Assembly (NCBI GenBank): GCA_011525065.1
Contig: WTIY01000131.1
Span: 1 to 12,576, forward strand
Direction: 5' to 3'
DNA length: 12,576 nucleotides
Source: Flavobacteriales bacterium
Lineage (GTDB): Bacteria > Bacteroidota > Bacteroidia > Flavobacteriales > Flavobacteriaceae
The position numbers and the translations under genes were made by a program. Below, piece by piece: positions 1-8,189 of the stretch (position 1 is its first letter; each line of letters starts with the position of its first letter). The notes under the pieces are model-generated. The model saw only the letters and a list, made by a program, of their open reading frames with translations, was not told the origin of the DNA and did no database searches.

Positions 1-2743
1 CGGTTGGTCCATTGATCCTGCCGATCTCATTCCAAATAGTGAACCGAATTTCCCGCTCAATACCATTTACGGGGCGTTTCACGATTTGAACCCAGCCATT
101 GATCCAGACCCAGCGCGCATGAATTATTTTGTTACGGGAGATGCACCTTACCGAATTTTTGTGATGAATGTTTTCGAGATGCCACACTTTGGCAGCAGCT
201 GTGGCAGCTTTTTCACTACTCAGCAAATTTTGCTGTACGAATCGCTTAATGTGATCGATGTAAACCTCATCGATAAACCAGCCTGTCCCGATTGGAACGA
301 TGGTTTGGCTGTTGTTGGTCTTATGGGGAACAATGTTGGAGAATACAGCGTCCCACTGACTCGAAATACCGGATTTTGGGAAGCCACAAATGAAACCTGG
401 CGCTTTGTTCCGGATGGTGCACCGAGCACAAGTTTCTCGTTTGAATGGCGTGATCAAGACGGTGCCGTCATCGGCACGGATTTGGCCATTACGGTATGTC
501 CTCAGGTCGAGACTACCTATACCGCGGTTTCAATTTATGAGACCCCAGGAGGAACTACAGAAATCATCACAGACGATGTGGTGGTTACCCCTTCTTCAAA
601 TGCAGGTTTTACTGCTGACTTAGGGCCAGACCAGGTGGTTTGTGATACGCCCAGCGTGACCTTATTGCCTGAGCTCGACGGGATTTCTGCCAGCGAGGTG
701 ACCTTTCTTTGGAATACAGGGGATACCACACAAAGTTTAGAAGTAACCAGCTCCGGAATCTACACTGTAGAAATTGAAGGTAACGGCTGTACCGTTGTTG
801 AAAGTGTAGAAGTAATCTTTTTGACCAGTCCCTGTACCATAGAACCTCAATGTGAGGACATTGATTTTCAGGAGACTTTTGGTACTGGATCGGGATTGTC
901 GTGTAACTTAAATGGGGCCAGCACCACCTACACTTGTTACACCGGAGGACAAATCGAAGATGGAGAATACGCCATAAGCAATACCTCCGCTGGATTCAAT
1001 ACAGGATGGCATCAAAGCATGGAAGACCACACTGAGGGCGACACCGACGGGCGCATGTTCTTTGTGAATGCGGACATTCCTGTAGGCGAATTCTATCGCA
1101 GAACCATCACATTGAACCCCAACACAGATTATTCATTCAGTGCCTGGATCACTACAGTATATGACACCGATACATTTATCTGTCAGGGGAACAGCGTTCC
1201 TTCAAATGTGCGTTTCCGCATTGAGGACATGATGGGGAATATTTTAGAAGAAACGGTCACCGGAGATATTCCCAATGGGCCTGACCCAGATTGGCAAGAG
1301 TTCTTTATTTTCTTCAACACGGCGGACAATAGTGACATTCAATTGGTACTGATTAACAATGCGCCTGGGGGTTGTGGAAACGACCTGGCCATTGATGACA
1401 TCACCTTGTCTTACGTGAACAGTACTCCTGAAATTGTAACTCCAGGGGATTTAAGCACCTGTGATACGGCAGGGAGTGGTGAGGCAGTATTTGACTTAAC
1501 CTCAGTCATCCCGGAAGTATTGAACGGTCAATCACCAAATAATTTTAACATCACCTTCCACTTGAGTCAATTGGAGGCTGAGGTCAATTTAAATGCCATT
1601 GCCCTGCCTTCGGCCTATACCAACACCTCAAACCCAGAAACAGTTTTTGTGCGTGTTGAAAAAGCCTCAGAACCGAGCTGTTTTGCCGTAGTAGATTTTG
1701 ATATCGTAGTAAATCCAGCTGTAAATTTTGATCTGAACATTCCTTCGGTGGTCAGTGTTTGTGATGGCGACCCCTTCCCAGAATTGGACGGGACACCGCA
1801 GAATCCAGACATCGATTTAAACTTTGTCTCTTACTCCTGGGCCGATGCACAAGGAACGGTATTGAGTACCAATCCAATCTTTATGCCCATGGCAGAGGGA
1901 GGTTATTCGTTAACTGTTGCCTTAGAGCCCTGCGACGCTACGACCGTTGGTTTTGTCGCCGTGCGTTATGAGCAGCCGATGTTCGATCTCGGTGCAGACA
2001 CTTGCGCCGGTCCAAATACCCTTTTAGACGCGACACCAGACAACTATGCGATTGAAGACGTGAGTTTTGTTTGGCTCTTAGACGGTGAAGAAATTGCCGG
2101 CGCCGATCAAGCGACCTACAACCCGACCACTCAAGGGTCGTACACGGCCATCGTGAGTGTAGGCGGTTGTGCTGCTGAACAAACTGTAACGGTGGGTCCA
2201 GAATTGAGCCTGAGCCTTGCCGAAGAATGTGTCCCTGATGCCGGCACCCTAAAGCAAGCTCTTGTAGCGACAAGCGGTAGTGGCGCTGGAAGCTTCCAAT
2301 GGTCTGAAAATGGCAACGATATAGAGGGAGCCACAAGCAGCACCCTGATCATTGATTGGGGCACTCAGAGCAGTGGAGATCCACGCACCTTTACCGTGAC
2401 CCTTTCTGAGGCCAATTGTAGCACCAGTGAAACGCTCACAGTGACTCAGTTCAACTGTGTCATTCCACAAGGGATTTCTCCGAATGGGGATGGCCTTAAC
2501 GATTGCTTCGATTTGGCGTTCATCGCCGATCGCTTTGGAGCCTTCAGTGTAGACATCTACAACCGATACGGTACAAATGTGTTCAGTCAAAACAATTACA
2601 TCAATGAATTCTGTGGCGTCGACAAAGACGGCAGTGACCTGATAACCGGTACGTATTACTACGTCATCAAATTCGCCGAACCAAACACCGAATACGGAGA
2701 GCTCGTTACGGGTTGGGTTTACGTCAATCAAAAGGTCAACTAA
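1..2743 (+). CDS. Surface adhesin-like protein with type B T9SS C-terminal sorting domain (5' truncated by window edge)
   Basis: Secreted, probably cell-surface protein exported by the type IX secretion system. The frame is open from base 2 with no stop before the first start-like codon (a TTG at 86), and those upstream codons encode a plausible continuation (including the residues YGAFHDL), so the real start and signal peptide lie off the window. Counting the TTG as residue 1, I see: an N-terminal region to about 170 of a type common in Bacteroidetes gliding-associated proteins (QQILLYES, KPACPDWNDG, ETWRFVPDG); an Ig/PKD-like module (177-246); a jelly-roll or carbohydrate-binding-like sandwich (about 258-443); an FDLT-type module (447-543); three more Ig-like modules (555-625, 633-703, 705-791); and the sorting domain (792-885). 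Ligand and function are unknown: adhesion is inferred from architecture. It is followed after 33 bp by a PorP/SprF-family gene, the usual partner of type B substrates. The domain assignment of the C terminus is firm; the module boundaries are approximate. Confidence 0.9.
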   Translation, partial: GWSIDPADLIPNSEPNFPLNTIYGAFHDLNPAIDPDPARMNYFVTGDAPYRIFVMNVFEMPHFGSSCGSFFTTQQILLYESLNVIDVNLIDKPACPDWNDGLAVVGLMGNNVGEYSVPLTRNTGFWEATNETWRFVPDGAPSTSFSFEWRDQDGAVIGTDLAITVCPQVETTYTAVSIYETPGGTTEIITDDVVVTPSSNAGFTADLGPDQVVCDTPSVTLLPELDGISASEVTFLWNTGDTTQSLEVTSSGIYTVEIEGNGCTVVESVEVIFLTSPCTIEPQCEDIDFQETFGTGSGLSCNLNGASTTYTCYTGGQIEDGEYAISNTSAGFNTGWHQSMEDHTEGDTDGRMFFVNADIPVGEFYRRTITLNPNTDYSFSAWITTVYDTDTFICQGNSVPSNVRFRIEDMMGNILEETVTGDIPNGPDPDWQEFFIFFNTADNSDIQLVLINNAPGGCGNDLAIDDITLSYVNSTPEIVTPGDLSTCDTAGSGEAVFDLTSVIPEVLNGQSPNNFNITFHLSQLEAEVNLNAIALPSAYTNTSNPETVFVRVEKASEPSCFAVVDFDIVVNPAVNFDLNIPSVVSVCDGDPFPELDGTPQNPDIDLNFVSYSWADAQGTVLSTNPIFMPMAEGGYSLTVALEPCDATTVGFVAVRYEQPMFDLGADTCAGPNTLLDATPDNYAIEDVSFVWLLDGEEIAGADQATYNPTTQGSYTAIVSVGGCAAEQTVTVGPELSLSLAEECVPDAGTLKQALVATSGSGAGSFQWSENGNDIEGATSSTLIIDWGTQSSGDPRTFTVTLSEANCSTSETLTVTQFNCVIPQGISPNGDGLNDCFDLAFIADRFGAFSVDIYNRYGTNVFSQNNYINEFCGVDKDGSDLITGTYYYVIKFAEPNTEYGELVTGWVYVNQKVN
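614..2458 (+). repeat. Degenerate Ig/PKD-like modules in the adhesin-like protein
   Basis: Protein-level repeats, too diverged to show as DNA repeats. Four segments share the layout Cys, then Leu-rich strand, a Trp about 20-25 residues on, a Gly/Ser-Tyr-Thr type strand, and a second Cys near the end: Cys186/Cys235, Cys559/Cys616, Cys640/Cys695 and Cys715/Cys778 (numbering from the TTG at base 86). LGPD (179-182) and LGAD (635-638) open the first and third copies. A jelly-roll-like segment and an FDLT-type module lie between the first and second copies. Boundaries are judged by eye. Confidence 0.5.
2459..2740 (+). other. Type B (gliding motility-associated, CHU_C-like) T9SS C-terminal sorting domain
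   Basis: Encodes residues 792-885 of the adhesin-like protein. The hallmarks of the type B family are present in order: SPNGDGLND (798-806), YNRYG (825-829) and GTYYYVI (855-861), ending a few residues before the stop. In this family the domain directs passage through the T9SS outer-membrane pore and generally needs a PorP/SprF-type partner, which is encoded immediately downstream. The usual WDG element is replaced by FCG, which brings in Cys843; a second cysteine, Cys807, follows SPNGDGLND. Confidence 0.9.
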
Positions 2744-2776
2744 TCAATTTTCAAACTGAAATAACAACCAAGCATA

Positions 2777-3679
2777 ATGAAAAAATTAGCCATCGCAATA
2801 CTACTGGTCAGCCTCACTGCCTCGGCACAGCAAGATCCGCAGTATACCCAATACATGTACAACATGAATGTGGTGAACCCGGCATACGCAGGATTGAAAG
2901 AGTCCTTGTCAGTAACGACCCTATATCGTAAACAATGGTCTGGACTTGATGGAGCGCCCACAACCTTTACTTTTTCTGGTCATTCTCCAGTAAACGACAA
3001 AGTTGGGTTAGGTCTGTCTGCCATTAAAGATCAACTGGGGCCAGTAAAAGAAACCAATGTTTTTATCGATTTCTCCTACACCTTACAAATGAGTGAGCGC
3101 ACCAAATTGGCCCTGGGCCTTAAAGCTGGTGCTACATTTCACGATGTGGGATTGACGGATTTGGATCTCCAACAACCCGGTGATCCATTTTTTGCGAACG
3201 ACATCAACAACACCTACCCGAATGTTGGCGCAGGGGCGTTTCTATATGGCGACAATTACTATTTTGGATTGTCGGTCCCCAATATGCTAAACAGTGTGCA
3301 CTTAGATGAAAATGGATTGCAATACGGCAGTGAAGTGAACCATTACTTTGTTACGGCCGGGTACGTATTTCAGGCCACTGATGACATTAAGATAAAGCCG
3401 TCGACCATGATTAAATCGGCCTTTGGGGCACCAACATCAATCGATTTGAACCTCAACGCCCTGTTTATGGAAAAATTTGAAGTGGGTGCGTCTTACAGAA
3501 CAGAAGATTCCTTTAGTGGGCTTGTGGGCTTCCAAGTCAGTCCGTTTTTGCGCATTGGTTATGCCTACGACAGTGTGATGAGCGAACTCAGCGCTGTCGC
3601 TTCTGCCTCTCACGAAGTGGTGATTACTTTTGACCTTATTGCCAATCCAAAAACATTGCGTTCTCCGCGCTACTTCTAA
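2777..3679 (+). CDS. PorP/SprF-family T9SS outer-membrane protein
   Basis: Outer-membrane beta-barrel protein of the PorP/SprF family (300 residues, normal family length). A signal peptide is clear: MKKLAIAILLVSLTASA, with cleavage before QQ. The mature start carries the family signature DPQYTQYMYN...NPAYAG (residues 20-39) and YRKQW (50-54), followed by alternating amphipathic strands ending with an aromatic C terminus (PRYF). In P. gingivalis PorP belongs to the T9SS apparatus, and in Flavobacterium SprF is needed for secretion of the type B adhesin SprB. Flavobacteria carry many paralogs, usually next to a type B substrate, as here. This copy is therefore more likely the dedicated partner of the upstream protein than the core PorP; that is inference from position. 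It starts 33 bp after the upstream stop in an A-rich leader with no Shine-Dalgarno, and ends in a TAATG overlap with a possible start of the next gene. Confidence 0.92.
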   Translation: MKKLAIAILLVSLTASAQQDPQYTQYMYNMNVVNPAYAGLKESLSVTTLYRKQWSGLDGAPTTFTFSGHSPVNDKVGLGLSAIKDQLGPVKETNVFIDFSYTLQMSERTKLALGLKAGATFHDVGLTDLDLQQPGDPFFANDINNTYPNVGAGAFLYGDNYYFGLSVPNMLNSVHLDENGLQYGSEVNHYFVTAGYVFQATDDIKIKPSTMIKSAFGAPTSIDLNLNALFMEKFEVGASYRTEDSFSGLVGFQVSPFLRIGYAYDSVMSELSAVASASHEVVITFDLIANPKTLRSPRYF

Positions 3680-3702
3680 TGCTAAATTTTAATTCCATTA
3701 AA

Positions 3703-5589
3703 ATGAAAAACTTCATCACACTCCTCTTAAGTTTGACCCTTACCGCGGTAATGGCCCAAAATAAAGACACTCAAAAAGCGGACGAACTCTTTGAACGCAT
3801 GGCCTACTCTGACGCTGCGGATGCCTATAAAAAATTACTCAAACGCGGTAAAGGCGGACGCTACGTTTTCGCGCAGTTAGGTAATTGTTATTATCAGATC
3901 AACGATTTAAAAAACGCGGCAACTTATTTTAAACGCGTGGTTAAGGGACGTCGAGTCAATCCAGAAGTCTTCTACACCTATGCACAGGTTTTAAAAGCCA
4001 GTGGAAAATTGAGCGAACACGATTTATACATGAATAAATTCGCTGACGCAAAACCAGAAGATTCTCGTGCCAAAGCCTTTTTGGCCAACCCTATGGGTGT
4101 CGCTGAAATGCGTGATGCCTTCCCGGCTTTTGACGCGATAAATATGAGTCAGCTAAACAGTGAATACTCTGATTTTGGATCCGCTTTGGTGGGCAAAGAT
4201 TTCTATTTCACCTCCTCGCGAAACACCACCAGAAAAAAATATCACTGGGACGACCAGCCTTTCTTGGATGTTTACAAAGCGGAAATGGTCGGTACAACCA
4301 TTAAAAACGCAACATTGCTCGAAGGCGATGTCAACACTAAATATCACGAAGGCACGGTCGCTGTATCCCCAGATGGGAAGCGGCTCTATTTTGACCGAAA
4401 CGATTATTTAGACGGCAAGTACGTCAAAGATGAAAACGGAGTCAATCAGATTAATTTGTACTACTCTGAATTGGTCGACGGTGGTTGGAAAGGGGTCTAT
4501 CCAGTCCCCTTTAACAATTCTGAGTACTCCGTTGGGCATCCTGCACTCAGCCCTGATGGTTCAACCCTCTATTTTGCCAGTGATATGCCTGGAGGATTTG
4601 GCGCCTCGGATTTGTATCGCGTGTCGGTAAGTGAAGATGGCAGCTTTGGCACCCCAGAGAACTTGGGTCCCTCAATCAATACAGAGGGCAAAGAGTTGTT
4701 CCCGTCTGTAGATCGCAATGGAACCCTCTATTTTGCCAGTAATGGCCATTTAGGAATGGGCGGGTTGGATGTGTTTCAAGCCGAAACCACCGGAAGCAAT
4801 TTTGGCCGACCTAAAAATATGGGTGGCGGGGCAAACAGCGCTGGAGATGACTTTGCTTTTGTGTATGACCCTGAAACCGAAACAGGTTTTGTCTCCTCCA
4901 ACCGTGAAGGTGGAAAAGGGATGGATGACATCTACCAAATCACGCCAAAAATTCCACCCTGTGACGTAATTTTAGACATTACCGTGGTGAATGCCTACAC
5001 CGACGAGCCGCTTTTCGGAGCCAGAGTGAGTCTCAGTGATGGCAGTTCGGAGCGACTCAGCACCATTCAAACTTCTGAAGCTGGAACAGGTCAAATAACA
5101 GCAGCCTGCAATACAGCCTTGTCCCTGTCTGCCCAATACATTGGATTTGAGCCAGAAACCATGGACATCGCGCCAAGCGGCAACGGCAGCATGAGCAAAA
5201 CCTTAAAACTCAAACCCGTAGAGGCCATTATCGTCGATGATAAAATTGAGCTTGAAACAATTTTGTTTGATTACAACAAAAGTGACATCAAACCTCAGGC
5301 CGCCTTTCAGCTCGATCGATTGGTTGAAATCATGAACAAATACCCCAAACTCGTTGTTCGGGTGGAAAGCCACTCAGATACTCAAGGTGAGGCCGATTAT
5401 AACCGTTCACTCTCTCAAAGACGCGCTGAAGCCACAGTACAATACGTGGTTGATCAAGGCATTGATGCTTCACGCATTAGTGGCGAAGGATTCGGTGAAG
5501 ATCAGCCCTTAGTGGATTGTGGAGACAATTGTACCGAGGCAGATCACGAAAAGAATCGACGCTCGGAGTTCATTATCGTAAACGAATAA
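3703..5589 (+). CDS. OmpA-family protein with TPR, PD40 beta-propeller and regulatory-like domain (PorE-like)
   Basis: Probable envelope protein linking a T9SS outer-membrane partner to peptidoglycan. Counting from the ATG at 3703: signal peptide 1-18 (MKNFITLLLSLTLTAVMA, cleavage before Q); TPR-like helices about 20-110; a WD40/PD40-like propeller about 140-415 with VSPDGKRLYF, LSPDGSTLYFAS and RNGTLYFAS repeats; a carboxypeptidase-regulatory/CnaB-like sandwich about 420-505; and an OmpA C-terminal domain 513-628. In the last, Asp559 (SHSDTQG) and Arg574 (LSQRRAE) are 15 residues apart, matching the diaminopimelate-binding pair of OmpA domains, and NRRSEF closes the fold. The same domain order is described for PorE of the P. 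gingivalis T9SS. An in-frame ATG at 3679 overlaps the PorP-family stop (TAATG) and would add eight residues (MLNFNSIK) before the signal peptide; I prefer 3703 because it gives a normal signal peptide. Strong hairpin terminator follows. Confidence 0.9.
   Translation: MKNFITLLLSLTLTAVMAQNKDTQKADELFERMAYSDAADAYKKLLKRGKGGRYVFAQLGNCYYQINDLKNAATYFKRVVKGRRVNPEVFYTYAQVLKASGKLSEHDLYMNKFADAKPEDSRAKAFLANPMGVAEMRDAFPAFDAINMSQLNSEYSDFGSALVGKDFYFTSSRNTTRKKYHWDDQPFLDVYKAEMVGTTIKNATLLEGDVNTKYHEGTVAVSPDGKRLYFDRNDYLDGKYVKDENGVNQINLYYSELVDGGWKGVYPVPFNNSEYSVGHPALSPDGSTLYFASDMPGGFGASDLYRVSVSEDGSFGTPENLGPSINTEGKELFPSVDRNGTLYFASNGHLGMGGLDVFQAETTGSNFGRPKNMGGGANSAGDDFAFVYDPETETGFVSSNREGGKGMDDIYQITPKIPPCDVILDITVVNAYTDEPLFGARVSLSDGSSERLSTIQTSEAGTGQITAACNTALSLSAQYIGFEPETMDIAPSGNGSMSKTLKLKPVEAIIVDDKIELETILFDYNKSDIKPQAAFQLDRLVEIMNKYPKLVVRVESHSDTQGEADYNRSLSQRRAEATVQYVVDQGIDASRISGEGFGEDQPLVDCGDNCTEADHEKNRRSEFIIVNE
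4563..4740 (+). repeat. 19-bp exact direct repeat within the PD40 propeller coding region
   Basis: AACCCTCTATTTTGCCAGT occurs at 4563-4581 and again at 4722-4740, 159 bp (53 codons) apart and in the same frame, encoding the LYFAS strand of successive propeller blades. It is part of the gene, not a mobile repeat. Confidence 0.8.
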
Positions 5590-5616
5590 GGAGGTAGATA
5601 AAATTATTACCCTTTA

Positions 5617-5653
5617 ATCCGCGGCTGCCAAAAGGCAGCCGCGGATCTTTTTT
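5617..5653 (+). terminator. Rho-independent terminator of the adhesin/PorP/OmpA operon
   Basis: A perfect 13-bp GC-rich inverted repeat, ATCCGCGGCTGCC (5617-5629) and GGCAGCCGCGGAT (5634-5646), with an AAAA loop, is followed by C and six T residues (5648-5653). It lies 27 bp after the OmpA-family stop. The other strand has no matching T-run, so it should act mainly on plus-strand transcription. Confidence 0.93.
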
Positions 5654-5702
5654 GTCAAAACTTTAACGTATCGCACGCCGAGGTCAATGGCATTGAATTT
5701 TA

Positions 5703-5710
5703 TACCTTTG
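5703..5710 (+). promoter_or_regulatory. Candidate Bacteroidetes -7 box (TAnnTTTG) for the MMPL gene
   Basis: TACCTTTG matches the flavobacterial TAnnTTTG consensus at all defined positions, lies just after the terminator of the previous operon, and is 19 bp from the TTG start. I find no TTG at the usual 17-23 bp spacing upstream for the -33 element (the nearest, at 5693, is too close), so only half the promoter is supported. Confidence 0.5.
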
Positions 5711-5729
5711 CCCAGGTTAAACAAGGCCT

Positions 5730-8159
5730 TTGGAAAAGCTATTCAGTATCGGTTTTTGGAGCGCTGCCGCGCGATTTATCTTGCGTAATCGCATCGGTAT
5801 TTTAGCGGGTATTGTTTTGGCAACTGTGTTTTTTGCCTCTCAATGGCAGCACATGCGTTTTACCTACACAGAGGCAAATCTCCTTCCGGACGACCATCCT
5901 TATAACCTGGAGTACCAGGAGTTTTTGAATATTTTTGGTGAGGAGGGCAATCTCATTGTACTGGGAGTCAAAGATGAAAAACTCTTTACCCCCGACAACT
6001 TTAAGGCTTGGATGAAGCTCTCGCAAGAGTTACAAGAATTCGACCAGATTGAGCTAAGTCTATCGGTGGGCGATTTAAAAAAGCTCCAAAAGCAGAAAAA
6101 ACAGGCCGCCTTTGAATTGGTTCCCTTTATTGAGGATACCTTATTTACGCCAAAATCCATTGCGCGCTATCAGCACGAACTCTTCAACAAGCTGCCGTTT
6201 TACGAAGGGTTAATTTACAACCCCGCAAAAAACTCGGTCCGGACAGCCTTGTATTTGGATAAAAGCATCGTGAATACCTTTACACGCCGAGACTTTATAT
6301 TATATGACTTAATCCCCAGAATTGACGCTTTCGAAAACCAGACGGGGATTCAAGTTCACGCCTCGGGCATGCCCTACATCAGGACGTTGAATTCAAAAAA
6401 CATCATTGATGAAATTGGTTTGTTCATCGGGGCTGCCATGATCATAACCTCTTTAATCTTTTTCTTTTTTTTCCGATCCTATCGTGCCACGTTCATCTCT
6501 CTGATTACCGTATTAATCGGAGTGATGTGGTCCTTTGGTTTTTTGGGGCTACTGCACTATGAAATCACCGTTCTCACAGCCTTGATTCCTCCGCTTATCA
6601 TCGTCATCGGTATTCCAAACTGCATTTTTTTGATCAACAAATACCAACAAGAAATTCAGCGTCACGGGAATCAAGCTAAATCTCTACAGCGTGTGATTAC
6701 TAAGGTTGGAAACGCGACCTTGATGACCAATCTCACGACCGCTTCAGGCTTTGCTACCTTTATTTTAACCAACAGTAAGCTGTTAAAAGAATTTGGTATT
6801 GTCGCTTCAATCAACATCATTGCCATTTTCTTGTTATCGCTCTTTATTATTCCAATCATTTACAGTTTCATGTCGGTGCCCAAGCACAAGCATCTGAAAC
6901 ATCTCAACAAGCGATGGATTGGTCTATTTGTCAATTGGATGGAGCGCATGGTTCGGGAGCACCGTATTGCGATCTATGTGATTTCCATTTTTATGCTGTG
7001 CATGAGTATCGTGGGAATTTTCAACATCAAACTCTCGGGGAGTTTGATCGAAGACATGCCGAAAAACATGGCCTTTTATAAAGACATCAAGTTTTTTGAA
7101 AAAGAGTACGAGGGCATTATGCCTTTGGAGATTTTAGTCGACACAAAACGAAAGAAAGGGGTTATGAATTTGGCCACACTGAAACGCATGGCCTCGCTTC
7201 AAGAGGTCATTAACGACGTTCCAGAATTGTCGCAACCCATATCCATTGTGAACCTGGTCAAATATTCAAAACAAGCCTATTACAATAATAATCCAGAGTA
7301 TTATCAATTGCCCAACAGTCAGGAGCGCAGTTTTATTTTGTCTTATGCGCAAAACGAAGCTGAAAACACCAATCTACTGTCGAGTTATGTAGACAGCACT
7401 GGACAATACGCCAGAATTACGGCCTTTTTGAAAGACACTAAATTGGAACGATTTGAACGCATCGAAGAGGATTTACGTCAAGAAATAGCCAAAATTTTTC
7501 CCGAAAATCGATATGGCGTTTCGATCACTGGCAAAGCGTTTATCTTTGAAAAGGGGACCAAATATTTAGTCAACAACCTTTTGCTCTCCCTGTCTTTAGC
7601 CATCTTTCTTATCGCCCTGTTTATGGCATGGATGTTCAGGAATTTCAAAATGATTTTGATCTCGCTCATCCCAAACATTCTTCCTCTTTTGATCACTGCA
7701 GGAATAATGGGGTTTGCAGGAGTCGATATCAAACCATCGACCATTTTGGTCTTCAGCATCGCTTTTGGTATCTCGGTGGACGACACCATCCACTTTTTGG
7801 CCAAATACCGACAAGAACTCATGGCGCACGGCTGGAAAATTAAGAAATCTGTATTCTTGGCGCTCAGGGAAACCGGCGTCAGCATGTTTTACACCTCCAT
7901 CGTTTTGTTCTTTGGGTTTTCAGTTTTTACGATATCCGAGTTTGGTGGAACCATCGCGCTGGGAGCCTTAGTTTCTTTGACCTTGTTATTTGCCATGCTC
8001 GCTAATCTGCTCCTGTTGCCTTCTCTATTGCTTTCATTAGAACGCAGCATCGCCAACAAGCAGACCCTTTTAGAACCTGCACTAGAAATTCTTACCAATA
8101 CTGACGAGGAAGTCCAAGCCTTGACCCAAGAAGAATTCGAAAAGCGAGCCGAGAAATAA
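5730..8159 (+). CDS. MMPL/RND-superfamily inner-membrane transporter
   Basis: Predicted proton-driven exporter of the RND superfamily, MMPL branch (809 residues); substrate unknown. Two homologous halves are visible. TM1 is at about 17-37, a periplasmic loop carries the typical NLLPDDHP segment (50-57), and a TM cluster spans about 228-383. The second half has TM7 (about 411-431), a second large loop, and a TM cluster at about 612-770. A charged cytoplasmic tail of about 40 residues ends the protein. The C-terminal half holds the proton-relay-type motif GISVDDTIHF with Asp684 and Asp685. The equivalent place in the N-terminal half reads GIPNCIF (Pro296, Asn297, Cys298), so only one half looks protonatable. 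The start is TTG at 5730: an in-frame TAA at 5718 rules out anything earlier, and the first ATG (residue 42) would delete TM1. asnS follows after 30 bp. Confidence 0.9.
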   Translation: MEKLFSIGFWSAAARFILRNRIGILAGIVLATVFFASQWQHMRFTYTEANLLPDDHPYNLEYQEFLNIFGEEGNLIVLGVKDEKLFTPDNFKAWMKLSQELQEFDQIELSLSVGDLKKLQKQKKQAAFELVPFIEDTLFTPKSIARYQHELFNKLPFYEGLIYNPAKNSVRTALYLDKSIVNTFTRRDFILYDLIPRIDAFENQTGIQVHASGMPYIRTLNSKNIIDEIGLFIGAAMIITSLIFFFFFRSYRATFISLITVLIGVMWSFGFLGLLHYEITVLTALIPPLIIVIGIPNCIFLINKYQQEIQRHGNQAKSLQRVITKVGNATLMTNLTTASGFATFILTNSKLLKEFGIVASINIIAIFLLSLFIIPIIYSFMSVPKHKHLKHLNKRWIGLFVNWMERMVREHRIAIYVISIFMLCMSIVGIFNIKLSGSLIEDMPKNMAFYKDIKFFEKEYEGIMPLEILVDTKRKKGVMNLATLKRMASLQEVINDVPELSQPISIVNLVKYSKQAYYNNNPEYYQLPNSQERSFILSYAQNEAENTNLLSSYVDSTGQYARITAFLKDTKLERFERIEEDLRQEIAKIFPENRYGVSITGKAFIFEKGTKYLVNNLLLSLSLAIFLIALFMAWMFRNFKMILISLIPNILPLLITAGIMGFAGVDIKPSTILVFSIAFGISVDDTIHFLAKYRQELMAHGWKIKKSVFLALRETGVSMFYTSIVLFFGFSVFTISEFGGTIALGALVSLTLLFAMLANLLLLPSLLLSLERSIANKQTLLEPALEILTNTDEEVQALTQEEFEKRAEK

Positions 8160-8160
8160 T

Positions 8161-8168
8161 TATCTTTA
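8161..8168 (+). promoter_or_regulatory. Possible -7 box upstream of asnS
   Basis: TATCTTTA matches TAnnTTTG except at the last base and lies 21 bp before the asnS start, directly after the MMPL stop. A TTC (8135-8137), 23 bp upstream, is a poor -33 candidate. It could give asnS a promoter separate from the transporter gene, but the match is weak. Confidence 0.3.
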
Positions 8169-8189
8169 CCCTCAAAATAAAAAATATCC

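Noticed and set aside
86..88. TTG at 86 as the true start of the adhesin-like protein
   Set aside because: The frame is open and encodes family-like sequence back to base 2, and no signal peptide follows the TTG, although the protein must be exported.
471..487. Sigma-54-like CGGCACGGATTTGGC
   Set aside because: It has two consensus mismatches (first T of the -24 box and TGGC at -12), lies deep inside a coding region with no gene start downstream. I use it as an example of chance background.
2249..2731. Long minus-strand open frame opposite the adhesin C terminus (160 codons)
   Set aside because: It is antisense to the well-conserved sorting domain, has no recognisable domain or leader, and is a frame shadow of the real gene.
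3679..3702. ATG at 3679 (overlapping the PorP-family stop) as the start of the OmpA-family gene
   Set aside because: It would place eight extra residues before a canonical signal peptide. The ATG at 3703 is the better start, although coupling through the TAATG cannot be excluded.
5590..5594. Perfect Shine-Dalgarno-like GGAGG after the OmpA-family stop
   Set aside because: No start codon follows at a usable distance, the terminator hairpin comes next, and Bacteroidetes rarely use such sites.
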